Assembly (NCBI RefSeq): GCF_003226345.1
Contig: NZ_PDOF01000002.1
Location: 558,001-622,000, forward strand
Direction: 5' to 3'
Origin: Alteribacter lacisalsi
GTDB taxonomy: Bacteria > Bacillota > Bacilli > Bacillales > Salisediminibacteriaceae
Length of the DNA: 64,000 bases
Under the pieces are notes generated by a model, which had not been told where the DNA came from, did no database searches, and saw only the letters and a list, made by a program, of their open reading frames with translations. Positions 25,512-34,553 of this stretch are shown in pieces (within the stretch, counting starts at the first letter, position 1; each line of letters starts with the position of its first letter). The position numbers were made by a program, and so were the translations under genes.

Positions 25512-26953
25512 ATACAGCCGTCATTATTTCACTTACAGGCTTTTTGATTCTTATTTTTATGATCGGGATCTGGTCGTCGCGCAACGTAAACAGAAAAGGG
25601 AGCGGCTTTCTGCAGGAGTATTTTCTCGGAAGCCGGGAGCTCGGCGGCTTTATCCTCGCCATGACAATGATCGCCACGTACGGCAGTGCCTCCAGTTTTA
25701 TTGGCGGCCCCGGCGTTGCCTACACAGAAGGGCTCGGATGGGTACTGCTCGCCATGGCCCAGGTGGCTACCGGCTACTTTGTGCTGATGGTGCTCGGGAA
25801 AAAATTCGCGATAATGGCCCGCAAATACAATGCACTGACACTTGTCGATTTTTTAAAGCACCGATACAACAGCAAAGCTGTGGTGCTGTTTTCGGCTTTC
25901 AGTATTATCATCTTTCTGTTTAGCGCCATGGCGGCCCAGTGGGTGGGCGGGGCAAGGCTGATTGAGTCTTTAACCGGCCTTACCTATACGTCAGCCCTGT
26001 TTATTTTCGCAGTTGCAGTGCTGATTTACGTGATTCTCGGCGGTTTTCGGGCCGTTGTACTGACAGATACGGTACAGGGCGTCGTTATGGTCGGAGGAAC
26101 GCTCGTCATATTGATCGGAACGATCATTGCCGGCGGCGGAATTACAAACATTATGAACGACCTGATGGCCGAGAACCCTAATCTGGTGACTCCCTTTGGC
26201 GCGGAAGGAAATCTGACGCCTGCTTATGTATCCTCATTCTGGATCCTCGTTGGTGTCGGCGTAGTGGCACTGCCTCAGGTAACCGTGAGAGCCATGTCCT
26301 ACCGGAACAGCCAGGCGATGCACCGGGCTCTTATTGTGGGAACGGTAGTCGTGGGCTTCATTATGCTTGGCATGCACCTGATCGGTGTGTTTGCCCGCCC
26401 GATCATTCCAGGAGTTGAAACGGGGGACCACGTGATGCCGATGATTGCCATGGAGGTCCTTCCGGCATGGGTGGCGGGGATTGTGCTTGCAGCCCCGCTT
26501 GCCGCGATCATGTCAACGGTCGATTCCCTGCTTCTTCTTGTAAGTTCGGCTGTTGTGAAGGATGTGTATCTTAACTACATCAAACCAGACGCTTCCGTCA
26601 GGCGGGTGAAGCAGATCAGTTTCGGTGTGACGGCGGTTCTCGGTGTTCTTGTGTTTGCCCTGGCCCTTAGTCCGCCCGATCTTTTAATCTGGCTCAATTT
26701 GTTTGCCTTCGGAGGCCTGGAAGCGGCATTTATATGGCCGGTGATTTTTGGCCTGTATTGGAACAAAGCAAACAAATATGGCGCGTTTCTTTCCATGATC
26801 GCCGGTGTGTTTTCCTACGTTCTGATCCACCAGTTCTGGCCGGACCCGTTCGGCATGCACTCCGTAGTTCTGCCTGTGGTTCTTTCGTTCGTCTGCTTTG
26901 TCGCCGGCAGCCTCTTTACCCAGGGGAAATCAGAGAAACCCCTTCATATGTAA
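25508..26953 (+). CDS. panF: Sodium/pantothenate symporter
   Basis: This 481-residue member of the sodium:solute symporter family imports pantothenate for coenzyme A synthesis. About 13 hydrophobic segments are visible. Family blocks include FLGSRELGGFILAMTMIATYGSASSFIGGPG near the N-terminus and the GGFRAVVLTDTVQGVVM segment. The pairing with a YhdT protein supports the pantothenate assignment over other SSF substrates. It starts inside yhdT and ends at a clear terminator. Confidence 0.93.
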   Translation: MNTAVIISLTGFLILIFMIGIWSSRNVNRKGSGFLQEYFLGSRELGGFILAMTMIATYGSASSFIGGPGVAYTEGLGWVLLAMAQVATGYFVLMVLGKKFAIMARKYNALTLVDFLKHRYNSKAVVLFSAFSIIIFLFSAMAAQWVGGARLIESLTGLTYTSALFIFAVAVLIYVILGGFRAVVLTDTVQGVVMVGGTLVILIGTIIAGGGITNIMNDLMAENPNLVTPFGAEGNLTPAYVSSFWILVGVGVVALPQVTVRAMSYRNSQAMHRALIVGTVVVGFIMLGMHLIGVFARPIIPGVETGDHVMPMIAMEVLPAWVAGIVLAAPLAAIMSTVDSLLLLVSSAVVKDVYLNYIKPDASVRRVKQISFGVTAVLGVLVFALALSPPDLLIWLNLFAFGGLEAAFIWPVIFGLYWNKANKYGAFLSMIAGVFSYVLIHQFWPDPFGMHSVVLPVVLSFVCFVAGSLFTQGKSEKPLHM

Positions 26954-26959
26954 CGCCAC

Positions 26960-26988
26960 AAGGTGTCCGGCTGCGGGCACCTTTTTTT
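26960..26988 (+). terminator. Rho-independent terminator of panF
   Basis: AAGGTGTCCG pairs with CGGGCACCTT across a four-base loop and is followed by a run of T. Confidence 0.9.
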
Positions 26989-27069
26989 ATCTACATCTAC
27001 CAGCCCGGGAACTTTTCCTGCACACGGATCGTACATTAGATAACGATTTTTTTCAGGGGGATGGTTAAG

Positions 27070-28050
27070 GTGACGATTCAGGATAAAATCAGACTGTTAA
27101 AGGAAAATGATACGGCTGTAAAGAAAGCAGCAGCATGGAGCGGCCTGGACACACCGGGACGGCTCCTGATTGCGTCCATGTACGCCAATCGCCATAAAGC
27201 GGTGGATCAGCAGCACCTGCGTACGCTGGCGGACTGGATTAAAAAGGAGGTTGGGGCATGGTCCTTTCTCCGTACAAGCTTCCGCTACCCGGTTGCTGCA
27301 AACCTTGATTTGTTTACGGACGATCCAAAACAGGCTTTTGCAGGCTTTCTTGAAATGTATGACGCCCTCGTCGCAGCAGGCTTTCACCGGTCCAACTCCA
27401 CCTATCTGGCAGCGATGATGATTGTCACGCAGGAAAAGGAAAAGGTCCACAGCAGTAAAGATTTCGCAGCACGGGCGATGGCGCTTTATAAGTCCATCCG
27501 TTCCCGTCATCCGTTTTTAACAGGCGAACATGACTATCCGCTGATCGTCCTTCTCGCCCTTGTCCGCGAAGAAGAACCTGACGAATTGACCGAAGAGCTG
27601 TCGAAAACCTACAAAGCACTCTCCGACTGGCGATTCAGTAAAGGAAACGACCTCCAGGGACTTACGCACGTGCTGTCACTGGACAACTCCTTCACCCATG
27701 AAGAGCGACTGGAAAAAATGCGGACACTCTCCGACGCCTGGAACAGCAATGTGAACAAGATGAAACCGGCCTATTACAGTGAACTCGGACTTCTTGCTTT
27801 GCGCGGTGCCTCACCGGACGACATGGGCACGGTCCAGCAGACCGGTGATAACATCCAGACACTGCCCGGTTTCCGCTGGCAAAAGGACCTTGCCTGGCAG
27901 ATCGCCGTCCAGTTCACCGCGGCCTCCGACCTTGCCGACTCACCGCTTGAAGGCCACATGCTCTCCACGATCGCCATGCTTCAGCAGGCCGATACAGCCA
28001 TCATGCTAACCACGATTGGCGCAGTCGGCGTGACCACATCAAGTAACTGA
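27070..28050 (+). CDS. DUF4003 family protein
   Basis: This 326-residue, mostly helical soluble protein is from a Bacillales family of unknown role. It lacks a signal peptide, membrane segments and recognisable catalytic motifs until a mildly hydrophobic C-terminus (AIMLTTIGAVGVTTSSN). GTG 27070 is preferred because GGGGG lies nine bases upstream. ATG 27061 follows GGGGG with no gap. It stands alone between two hairpins. Confidence 0.8.
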   Translation: MTIQDKIRLLKENDTAVKKAAAWSGLDTPGRLLIASMYANRHKAVDQQHLRTLADWIKKEVGAWSFLRTSFRYPVAANLDLFTDDPKQAFAGFLEMYDALVAAGFHRSNSTYLAAMMIVTQEKEKVHSSKDFAARAMALYKSIRSRHPFLTGEHDYPLIVLLALVREEEPDELTEELSKTYKALSDWRFSKGNDLQGLTHVLSLDNSFTHEERLEKMRTLSDAWNSNVNKMKPAYYSELGLLALRGASPDDMGTVQQTGDNIQTLPGFRWQKDLAWQIAVQFTAASDLADSPLEGHMLSTIAMLQQADTAIMLTTIGAVGVTTSSN

Positions 28051-28054
28051 AAAT

Positions 28055-28083
28055 CACCCGCTCTCTTAGGAGGGCGGGTGTTT
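28055..28083 (+). terminator. Probable terminator
   Basis: CACCCGC pairs with GCGGGTG. The T-tract is short (TTT), so termination may be weak and some read-through into the next cassette is possible. Confidence 0.55.
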
Positions 28084-28142
28084 CGCAGCGTTCGGTGGAT
28101 GGTATGATAGGAGCAGAGGTTGAATGAAAGGACGTGGATCGA

Positions 28143-28463
28143 ATGATTTATAACAAACTTGTCCGGGACAGGATACCGGAAATCATTGAAAAAAGCGGGA
28201 AAGAAGCGGTGATTGAAAAACTGACCCGTGAAGAATACATAAAAGCAGCCAGAGAGAAACTTTTCGAAGAAATAGATGAATATATCGATGCGGATAAAGA
28301 TGAAGACGCCGTAGAAGAACTGGCAGACCTGCTCGAACTTATTTATGCCCTTGGAGCTGTACACGGTGCATCTGCAGAAATCCTTGAGAAGCTAAGAAAA
28401 AAGAAGGCTGAAACGCGCGGCGGATTTCAGGAAAGGCTTTACCTGAAAGAAGTCAAAGAATGA
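28143..28463 (+). CDS. MazG-like NTP pyrophosphohydrolase
   Basis: This 106-residue helical protein starts MIYNKLVRDRIPEII and contains EKLFEEIDEY and EELADLLELIYAL. It is a small all-alpha NTP-PPase of the MazG/phosphoribosyl-ATP pyrophosphatase-like group. The acidic EExxD/E and ExxD pattern would bind Mg2+. It probably hydrolyses a nucleoside triphosphate, identity unknown. The start ATG has AAAGGA ten bases upstream. It overlaps the helicase gene by four bases (ATGA), which suggests a joint function. Confidence 0.85.
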   Translation: MIYNKLVRDRIPEIIEKSGKEAVIEKLTREEYIKAAREKLFEEIDEYIDADKDEDAVEELADLLELIYALGAVHGASAEILEKLRKKKAETRGGFQERLYLKEVKE

Positions 28464-30886
28464 GCAGGGTAAAACTGATCACCACACAGCTGGTTGAGGA
28501 AGTGACGGCTCATATCAAAAAGGCGGATACGATCTATATTCTTGTTTCGTTTACGATGAATTCAGGAGTAGATGTTCTCTCAGACTCACTGAATGAGGCA
28601 GCACAGAGAGGTGCGGACATTAAAATCTGTACAGGTGACTATATGTATGTCACACAGCCATCTGCCCTCCGAAAACTTACAAGTCTGCACGCGGAAATTA
28701 ACGTCAGGCTTCTTCGGGCCAAGGGCCGCTCATTCCATCCAAAAGCCTATATTTTCAACTTTGAATCTGAGGAAGGAATCCTGTACGTGGGATCATCAAA
28801 TTTATCAAGGACCGCTCTTACATACGGAGTTGAGTGGAATCTGTCTGTTAATGAAACGGCATCCTTTGAAAGTTTTGAAACTGCAAATGAAGAGTTTATG
28901 AGACTTTTTTATGACCCTCTGACGGTTCCTGTTAACTGTGAAACGATTGCAGAGTATGAAAAGGAATATGAGCACGTGCACCGGGAAACGGATGCTAACT
29001 TTAGGAACTGGCATGAAACAGATGAAAAAGAGCTGATGTTTAATGGAAGCGAGAGCCAGGCAGGTTTAGTGACTGAACCTTCAGTCAGCTACGACATCAA
29101 CGTGCCCCTTAAACCGCGGCATGCACAGCATGAAGCCCTTGAAGCCCTGAATACAGTTGTAGAAGAGGATTACGATAAATCGATGGTCGTCATGGCAACA
29201 GGCCTTGGAAAAACGTACCTGGCAGGCTTCTTTGCCCAGAGTTTCAAAAATGTGCTTTTCGTTGCTCACAGAGAGGAAATTCTTTACCAGGCCAGAAAAT
29301 CCTTTAACCATATTATGCCGGAAAAAAGTCAGGGTATTTTAAACGGCAGCATGAAGGAGAGGGATACCGACCAGGTCTTTGCTTCAATTTTTACACTGTC
29401 ACGTGAAAAAGAACTGTACAGGTTCAGCCCCAAAGCGTTTGATCTGGTTATTGTAGACGAATTTCATCACGCTGCTGCAGCTTCCTATCAGGCCCTGCTT
29501 CATTATTTCAAACCCCGTTTTCTGCTCGGCCTGACAGCGACCCCTGACCGGATGGACGGCAAGGACGTCTTTAATCTCTGCGGTGGAAATGTAGCCTATC
29601 AGCTTCACTTCCTGGAAGCTATTGAAAAGAACTGGCTCAGTCCTTTCCGCTATTTCGGAGTTTACGATGGTACCGATTATTCTTCCATTACCTGGCTCGG
29701 AACGCAGTATGACAAAGACGAACTCACAGCAGCTCAGCTGAAAACAGACCTGGCTGAAAAGATTTATCAGGCATGGACTGCTCATAAACAGACCAGAACC
29801 CTGGCTTTCTGCAGCTCGATCCGACAGGCTCAGTTTTTGAGTCGTTACTTTCAGTCCCAAGGAGTGAGAGCTGTCAGCCTCACTTCCGGGGCGGCTTCTG
29901 TTTCAAGGCCGGAAGCGATAAGACAGCTATCGGAAGGGCAGCTCGAGGTGATTTTCACCGTGGATATATTTAACGAAGGCACGGATATACCTTCGATCGA
30001 TACCCTCCTGTTTGCACGTCCGACCGAATCATTAACCGTGTTTACACAGCAGGTAGGACGGGGGTTGAGATTGCATGAAGGAAAGAAATACTGCGTCATC
30101 ATTGACCTGCTCGGAAATTACAGTAACGCTGACTTAAAGCTTCAGCTTTTTGACACGCAGCGCGCCATAAAGAAAAACAGCAGAAAAGAATCGGTTATAC
30201 CTGAAGTGCCGGCAGCGTGTGAAATTAATCTGGATGTTCAGGCAGTCAGTCTGCTTGAGGAATTAAAACGAAAAGAACAGCCGAGAAAGCATAAAATTCT
30301 CTCAGCTTATAACAAACTTAAACAGGAGCTGGGACGAAGACCGACCTATCTTGAATTTCACAGACAGGCTGAAATAGAGAGCAAAGCCATAAGAGATGAA
30401 TTTAAAACTTTTCCAGGCTTTCTTGACTGGGCAGGAGAATTAAATGATACAGAATCAGAAGCACTGACTGAGGCAAAGGAGTGGCTTATTGAAACTGAAC
30501 GGACTGTCATGTCAAAAAGCTATAAGATGACCGTTCTTCTATTTATGATCATCCGCGGACCTGATAAATGGACAGACGCTGTTACTCCAGAGGAGACTGC
30601 ACCGTTTTTCAGAGATTACTATCTATCCAGGGACTATCGCAGGAAGATTGATTTTAGTGATAAAACAACCCAGAACCTCACGGATAGAGGAGCGGTTTCC
30701 CTTGTAAGAACGATGCCCATGACGAAATGGAGCGGTTCTTCCAAGGGGCTTGTGTCATTTGAAGATGATCAATTCATGATCAACAGGACCTGGACCCTGG
30801 AGCATAATGAAATCATTTTTGGCTGGACGAATGAAATCTGCCAATACAGACTGGAAAGCTATTTTGAGAGAAAGGCAGTGAAGTGA
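28460..30886 (+). CDS. PLD-nuclease/superfamily 2 helicase fusion
   Basis: This 808-residue protein has an N-terminal phospholipase D-like domain (about 1-150) with H93-x-K95 and GSSN at 111-114. A single half-site like this normally works as a dimer. An SF2 helicase follows: Walker A ATGLGKT (246-252), DEFH (333-336), TATP (about 359-362) and QQVGRG near residue 530. The C-terminal 200 residues are helical and include LGRRPTYLEFHRQ. The domain order recalls helicase-nucleases of DNA repair or phage defence (DUF3427-type relatives). Function is inferred from architecture and from the coupled MazG-like gene. Confidence 0.88.
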   Translation: MSRVKLITTQLVEEVTAHIKKADTIYILVSFTMNSGVDVLSDSLNEAAQRGADIKICTGDYMYVTQPSALRKLTSLHAEINVRLLRAKGRSFHPKAYIFNFESEEGILYVGSSNLSRTALTYGVEWNLSVNETASFESFETANEEFMRLFYDPLTVPVNCETIAEYEKEYEHVHRETDANFRNWHETDEKELMFNGSESQAGLVTEPSVSYDINVPLKPRHAQHEALEALNTVVEEDYDKSMVVMATGLGKTYLAGFFAQSFKNVLFVAHREEILYQARKSFNHIMPEKSQGILNGSMKERDTDQVFASIFTLSREKELYRFSPKAFDLVIVDEFHHAAAASYQALLHYFKPRFLLGLTATPDRMDGKDVFNLCGGNVAYQLHFLEAIEKNWLSPFRYFGVYDGTDYSSITWLGTQYDKDELTAAQLKTDLAEKIYQAWTAHKQTRTLAFCSSIRQAQFLSRYFQSQGVRAVSLTSGAASVSRPEAIRQLSEGQLEVIFTVDIFNEGTDIPSIDTLLFARPTESLTVFTQQVGRGLRLHEGKKYCVIIDLLGNYSNADLKLQLFDTQRAIKKNSRKESVIPEVPAACEINLDVQAVSLLEELKRKEQPRKHKILSAYNKLKQELGRRPTYLEFHRQAEIESKAIRDEFKTFPGFLDWAGELNDTESEALTEAKEWLIETERTVMSKSYKMTVLLFMIIRGPDKWTDAVTPEETAPFFRDYYLSRDYRRKIDFSDKTTQNLTDRGAVSLVRTMPMTKWSGSSKGLVSFEDDQFMINRTWTLEHNEIIFGWTNEICQYRLESYFERKAVK

Positions 30887-31097
30887 TACATTTCCAGTTC
30901 TGTAGTAACAGTATTTTCCTATATAAAACAAAATATGATAGAATATTGAAGTGTATACTCCGGTGAACAGGGGAATATAGACTGTGTCGAAAGACTTACT
31001 CCGACTTTCGGTTCTAAAAGTTATTTCCTGAAAATGGAACACGAAAAGCGTTTATATGTCTTACCTAATGTACTATCATAAGACAATGTACTTAAAA

Positions 31098-31128
31098 GGA
31101 CCGGCTGCCGGTCGTTTGCAGCCGGTCC
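31098..31128. other. Perfect 11-bp hairpin upstream of the NprR-like gene
   Basis: GGACCGGCTGC and GCAGCCGGTCC pair perfectly with a nine-base loop, 50 bases before the regulator start. On the plus strand no T-run follows. On the minus strand TTTTAAG follows, so it could end antisense transcription or structure the regulator mRNA leader. The remaining part of 30887-31178 holds no gene that I can support. Confidence 0.6.
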
Positions 31129-31178
31129 GGAACAAAGAAAAGCCTTTCTGGCCTCGGACGTGTTGGGAGTGGAGCGAA

Positions 31179-32462
31179 ATGAACGGAAAAATTCTGAAGT
31201 ATCACAGGTTGAAGCAGCGAAAAAAGCAAGGAGAAGTTGCAAAAGGAATCTGTTCGATTTCGTACTACAGTAAAATTGAAAATGATCAGATTGATGTAGG
31301 CAATGAGCTGATGGAGCAGCTTTTGGAGCGTCTGGAGATTCACGATACAGTAAAGGCGGTTCACGATGAGAAAAAGCTCAAGGAACGGATTCATCAGATG
31401 AACGAGCTCATCATCGACAGAGAGCTTGATGAATCAGAAAACCTCAGTAATGTTTTGCATGACCAGCTTCAGTATGTCCAGAATCCTCATCTGATTGTCT
31501 TCTTTGAAATTATCCTGGCCCGGTTCAGGTTTCTTCGTGGAGAGCATGCCAGTGGTCAGGCCCTTCTTGAGAAAAATGAATCCTTCGTCAAAGAAATTGA
31601 AGATGCCGAGCTGAAGTTTCATTTTCTGAAAATGAAGAGTGTGTATCACTTTCTGAATCAGCAGGCGGAGACGGCTATCGTGCTGTTAAAAGAGGCTGAC
31701 GGACTTCGGGCGTCACTGCATCTTCCCCATAAAGACGTGGTGGATCTTTACTATATGCTTGGAGTCTGCTCATACAGAGTGAAGGACATTAATGCGAGCA
31801 TGTACTATATGAAAGAAGCGGTTAGAGTCTACGACAGCAATTACGATTACCAGAGGAGCGGGGACTGCAGGCTGATGCTCGGCCTCTGTTACAAAGGGAT
31901 CGGGCAGTATGAAAGTGCGGAAAAGCAGTACGAGCTAGCTATGAAACTGGCGAAAAACATTCAGCATAAGCAGCTGGAAGGGAAAGTGCTTCAGGCAAAA
32001 GGGGAGCTGTTTTCTGCACGGGGGCTTTCACTGGAGGCGATTACCGTTTTCCAGATGAGCTACCGTCTCCGCAAAGGAACAGACCGCCTGATCTGTATCC
32101 GTTCCATTTTGAAGGAATTTCATAAAATGGGTCAGTACAGCGAACTGTTAAGCTGGATTGATCACGGTTTTGAAATTTTGAAAGAAGCAGGAACAAAAAC
32201 CAGGAGTTTCCTTGTGGAGCAGTACCGATATCATTTTACCTATTACCGCCACATCGCCACTCCTGGAGAGAACGGTGATTTTGAAGACATTTTAAAAGAC
32301 GAGATTGTACCGTTTTTTGAAAAACACGAACGCTACGAAGACGTGCACATCTATGCAAAGGATCTTGCAGAACGGTATGAGCGGAAGCAGCATCACCGCA
32401 AGGCAGCGATGTATTATAAAAAAGCGGTGAAAGCACTTGAAGTCATGAATTACGAGATTTAA
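31179..32462 (+). CDS. NprR/PlcR-like HTH-TPR regulator (RNPP family)
   Basis: This 427-residue protein has an N-terminal Xre-type helix-turn-helix (about 1-60; motif KQRKKQGEVAKGICSISYYSKIEND) followed by TPR helices to the end. That is the layout and length of NprR. RNPP proteins bind short re-imported peptides and control genes such as secreted proteases. ATG 31179 follows GGAG and places the HTH right at the N-terminus; the frame is open upstream but looks non-coding. The next gene downstream is a secreted subtilisin, which fits NprR logic. No peptide pheromone gene was found right behind it. Confidence 0.85.
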   Translation: MNGKILKYHRLKQRKKQGEVAKGICSISYYSKIENDQIDVGNELMEQLLERLEIHDTVKAVHDEKKLKERIHQMNELIIDRELDESENLSNVLHDQLQYVQNPHLIVFFEIILARFRFLRGEHASGQALLEKNESFVKEIEDAELKFHFLKMKSVYHFLNQQAETAIVLLKEADGLRASLHLPHKDVVDLYYMLGVCSYRVKDINASMYYMKEAVRVYDSNYDYQRSGDCRLMLGLCYKGIGQYESAEKQYELAMKLAKNIQHKQLEGKVLQAKGELFSARGLSLEAITVFQMSYRLRKGTDRLICIRSILKEFHKMGQYSELLSWIDHGFEILKEAGTKTRSFLVEQYRYHFTYYRHIATPGENGDFEDILKDEIVPFFEKHERYEDVHIYAKDLAERYERKQHHRKAAMYYKKAVKALEVMNYEI

Positions 32463-32466
32463 TAAT

Positions 32467-32503
32467 AAGCCTGGCCAGCCCTGCTGCTGTGCCGGGCTTT
32501 TTT
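32467..32503 (+). terminator. Rho-independent terminator of the regulator gene
   Basis: AAGCC-GGC and GCC-GGGCTT arms flank a CAGCCCTGCTGCT-containing loop, followed by TTTTTT. It separates the regulator from the protease promoter. Confidence 0.8.
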
Positions 32504-32626
32504 CTATGTATCAGCCGAAAGTTGTAGCTGTAGTGCTTTGGATTAAAGCCGGAAGTCACCGGACGTACGGCACAATTCAGAGGCAAAAACCGTAAATCAT
32601 GGGGAAAATCGTCGGATTCGAGTAGG

Positions 32627-32672
32627 AAAATTTGTAAATTAACCGGTTAATTTTCTGTGAATTACAAATTTT
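32627..32672. promoter_or_regulatory. Nested palindromes upstream of the protease promoter
   Basis: A perfect 18-bp palindrome AAATTAACC/GGTTAATTT (32636-32653) sits inside a second inverted repeat. The outer arms are AAAATTTGTAAATT (32627-32640) and AATTACAAATTTT (32660-32672). The block ends two bases before the -35 box, the normal place for an activator site. No known binding consensus was matched. Confidence 0.65.
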
Positions 32673-32674
32673 TG

Positions 32675-32703
32675 TTGAAATCTGAACATTACGGGCGTAG
32701 AGT
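32675..32703 (+). promoter_or_regulatory. Sigma-A-like promoter of the subtilisin gene
   Basis: TTGAAA (32675-32680), a 17-base spacer and TAGAGT (32698-32703). The weak -10 fits a promoter that needs activation. Fifty-five bases separate it from the gene start. Confidence 0.6.
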
Positions 32704-32758
32704 ACGGGATACAACATTTTTGCACCAAAAATTATGAGTTGGGAAAGGGAGTTTTCAC

Positions 32759-33904
32759 ATGGTCAGAACATCGAAATTTAAAAAAGCAGCAGGTGCCGCA
32801 CTGGCTGTTACACTTGTCTTTGGAGGTACAGCCAGTATGATTCAGGCAGGAGACGGACCTGGTGAAACGAAAGAGTACCTCGTCGGGTTTGAACCGGGTG
32901 CTGCAGCGAATGCCAACGGTGAAAATGCGGTTAGCGCGCTTGGCGGTGAAGTAGAGCATGAGTTCGGGTTTGCGGATATTGTTCAAGTCACGCTTCCGGA
33001 AGAAGCTGTCCGGGGTCTTGAGAATAATCCTAATGTTACCTACGTGGAAGAAAATGCGGAAGTGGAAGCCTACGCTCAGGAAGTGCCTTACGGGGTTGAA
33101 CAGGTAGGGGCCCTTGATGTACAGCAGAACGACGGCAACACAGGAGCCGGCGTTAGCGTAGCAGTTCTTGATACAGGAATTGCAGACCATTCAGATCTGA
33201 ATGTCGTCGGTGGTGCCAGTTTTGTAGCCGGTGAACCGGATTATGATGATTATAACGGTCATGGTACACATGTGGCTGGAACAGTGGCGGCCCTTGATAA
33301 TGACTTCGGCGTCCTCGGTGTTAGTCCCGATGTTGATCTTTACGCTGTGAAGGTGCTTGGTGCAGACGGCAGTGGGACGATGGCCGGCATTGCCCAGGGA
33401 ATCGAATGGGCAGCGGACAATGGAATGGACGTGGCGAATATGAGCCTTGGAGCTGATATGGGGTCAACTACTCTCGAGCAGGCAGTGAACTATGCACACA
33501 GTCAGGGTGTTACCCTGGTAGCAGCGGCCGGAAACTCCGGAAGTCTTGGGAATCTTAATACAATCGGTTACCCTGCAAAATACGACAATGTCATCGCAGT
33601 AGGTGCTGTTGACCAGAACAACGAACGGGCATCCTTTTCCAGTGTCGGTGATGAACTGGACGTTATGGCGCCTGGTGTGAGCGTAAACAGCACATACCTG
33701 AATGATGGTTACCAGGCTCTTAATGGTACATCCATGGCAGCACCTCACGTAGCCGGTGCAGCCGCCCTTATGCTTGCTGAACACCCTCATCTTTCCAACG
33801 AGGATGTACGTAACGTATTTAACAGCACTGCCCAGCCGCTTGGCGATCACTTCTACTATGGCAACGGTGCCCTTGATGTAAGAGCAGCACTTGATGCCCA
33901 GTAA
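32759..33904 (+). CDS. Secreted subtilisin-type serine protease (alkaline protease)
   Basis: This 381-residue prepro-enzyme has a signal peptide (about 1-30), an I9-type propeptide (about 31-108) and an S8 catalytic domain. The catalytic triad is Asp138 (LDTGI), His168 ([10 protein letters not shown]) and Ser325 ([12 protein letters not shown]). The oxyanion Asn is 259 (AAAGNSG). The mature part is rich in Asp and poor in Lys, as in alkaline or salt-adapted subtilases. ATG is preceded by AAAGGGAG. It likely follows NprR-like control, given the adjacent regulator and the palindromes upstream. Confidence 0.96.
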   Translation: MVRTSKFKKAAGAALAVTLVFGGTASMIQAGDGPGETKEYLVGFEPGAAANANGENAVSALGGEVEHEFGFADIVQVTLPEEAVRGLENNPNVTYVEENAEVEAYAQEVPYGVEQVGALDVQQNDGNTGAGVSVAVLDTGIADHSDLNVVGGASFVAGEPDYDDYNGHGTHVAGTVAALDNDFGVLGVSPDVDLYAVKVLGADGSGTMAGIAQGIEWAADNGMDVANMSLGADMGSTTLEQAVNYAHSQGVTLVAAAGNSGSLGNLNTIGYPAKYDNVIAVGAVDQNNERASFSSVGDELDVMAPGVSVNSTYLNDGYQALNGTSMAAPHVAGAAALMLAEHPHLSNEDVRNVFNSTAQPLGDHFYYGNGALDVRAALDAQ

Positions 33905-33929
33905 ATTTGTTTCCCCCCCTTATTATGAA

Positions 33930-33961
33930 CATCCTCCGCTTTAGCGGGGGGTGTTTTTTTA
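33930..33961 (+). terminator. Rho-independent terminator of the protease gene
   Basis: The ten-base stem CATCCTCCGC/GCGGGGGGTG (two G-U pairs) with a TTTA loop is followed by eight T. Confidence 0.9.
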
Positions 33962-33977
33962 GATTGCCGAGTTGTAT

Positions 33978-34043
33978 AAAAAATATAAAGAACTCCCCTG
34001 AAGAAAAACAGATTCTTCATTAAATCTGTCTGCTTTAGGGGAG
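33978..34043 (-). terminator. Terminator of the queC-queF unit
   Basis: On the minus strand CTCCCCT pairs with AGGGGAG around an inner CAGATT/AATCTG stem. A T-rich run follows in the direction of transcription. Confidence 0.7.
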
Positions 34044-34064
34044 CCTGTCATCTGGTCTATTTAC

Positions 34065-34553
34065 TTATCTGTTATCAATCGTTTCCGGATACAGATCGTG
34101 CTGAACCAGACGCTTTTCGGCGAACTGCTCCCACTTGGTACCAGGCTTGCCGTAGTTTACATAGGGATCGATGGAGATGCCGCCCCGTGGGGTGAATTTA
34201 CCCCAGACTTCAATATAGCGGGGATCCATCAGCTTCACGAGATCATTTACAATTTTATTCATACAGTCCTCGTGGAAGTCTCCGTGGTTACGGAAACTGA
34301 ACAGGTAAAGCTTGAGCGACTTGCTTTCAACCATTTTTTTGTCAGGAATGTAGCTGATATAGACAGTGGCAAAATCCGGCTGTCCGGTCTTAGGGCAGAG
34401 GCTCGTAAACTCTGGACAGTTAAACTTCACGAAATAATCCCGGTAAGGGTGGACGTTTTCAAACGCCTCCAGAACACTCGGGTCATAATCCATTGAATAC
34501 TCGGTTTTACTGCTCCCGAGCTGTTCCACTTCTTCTTCACGATTGTAGCTCAT
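34065..34553 (-). CDS. queF: NADPH-dependent 7-cyano-7-deazaguanine reductase
   Basis: This 162-residue enzyme of queuosine biosynthesis reduces preQ0 to preQ1. It is the short, single-domain Bacillus type. Visible features are the catalytic Cys in [12 protein letters not shown] and the [24 protein letters not shown] block with the substrate Glu and His. ATG 34553 follows GGAGGA. It overlaps the end of queC by 17 bases, so the pair is translated together. The queD and queE genes expected beside them in many Bacilli are not here. Confidence 0.96.
   Translation of the reverse strand: MSYNREEEVEQLGSSKTEYSMDYDPSVLEAFENVHPYRDYFVKFNCPEFTSLCPKTGQPDFATVYISYIPDKKMVESKSLKLYLFSFRNHGDFHEDCMNKIVNDLVKLMDPRYIEVWGKFTPRGGISIDPYVNYGKPGTKWEQFAEKRLVQHDLYPETIDNR

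Noticed and set aside
32506-32595. 29-codon ORF as the pheromone gene of the NprR-like regulator
   Set aside because: It starts immediately after a terminator T-run, has no ribosome binding site, and lacks a convincing export signal followed by a short C-terminal peptide.
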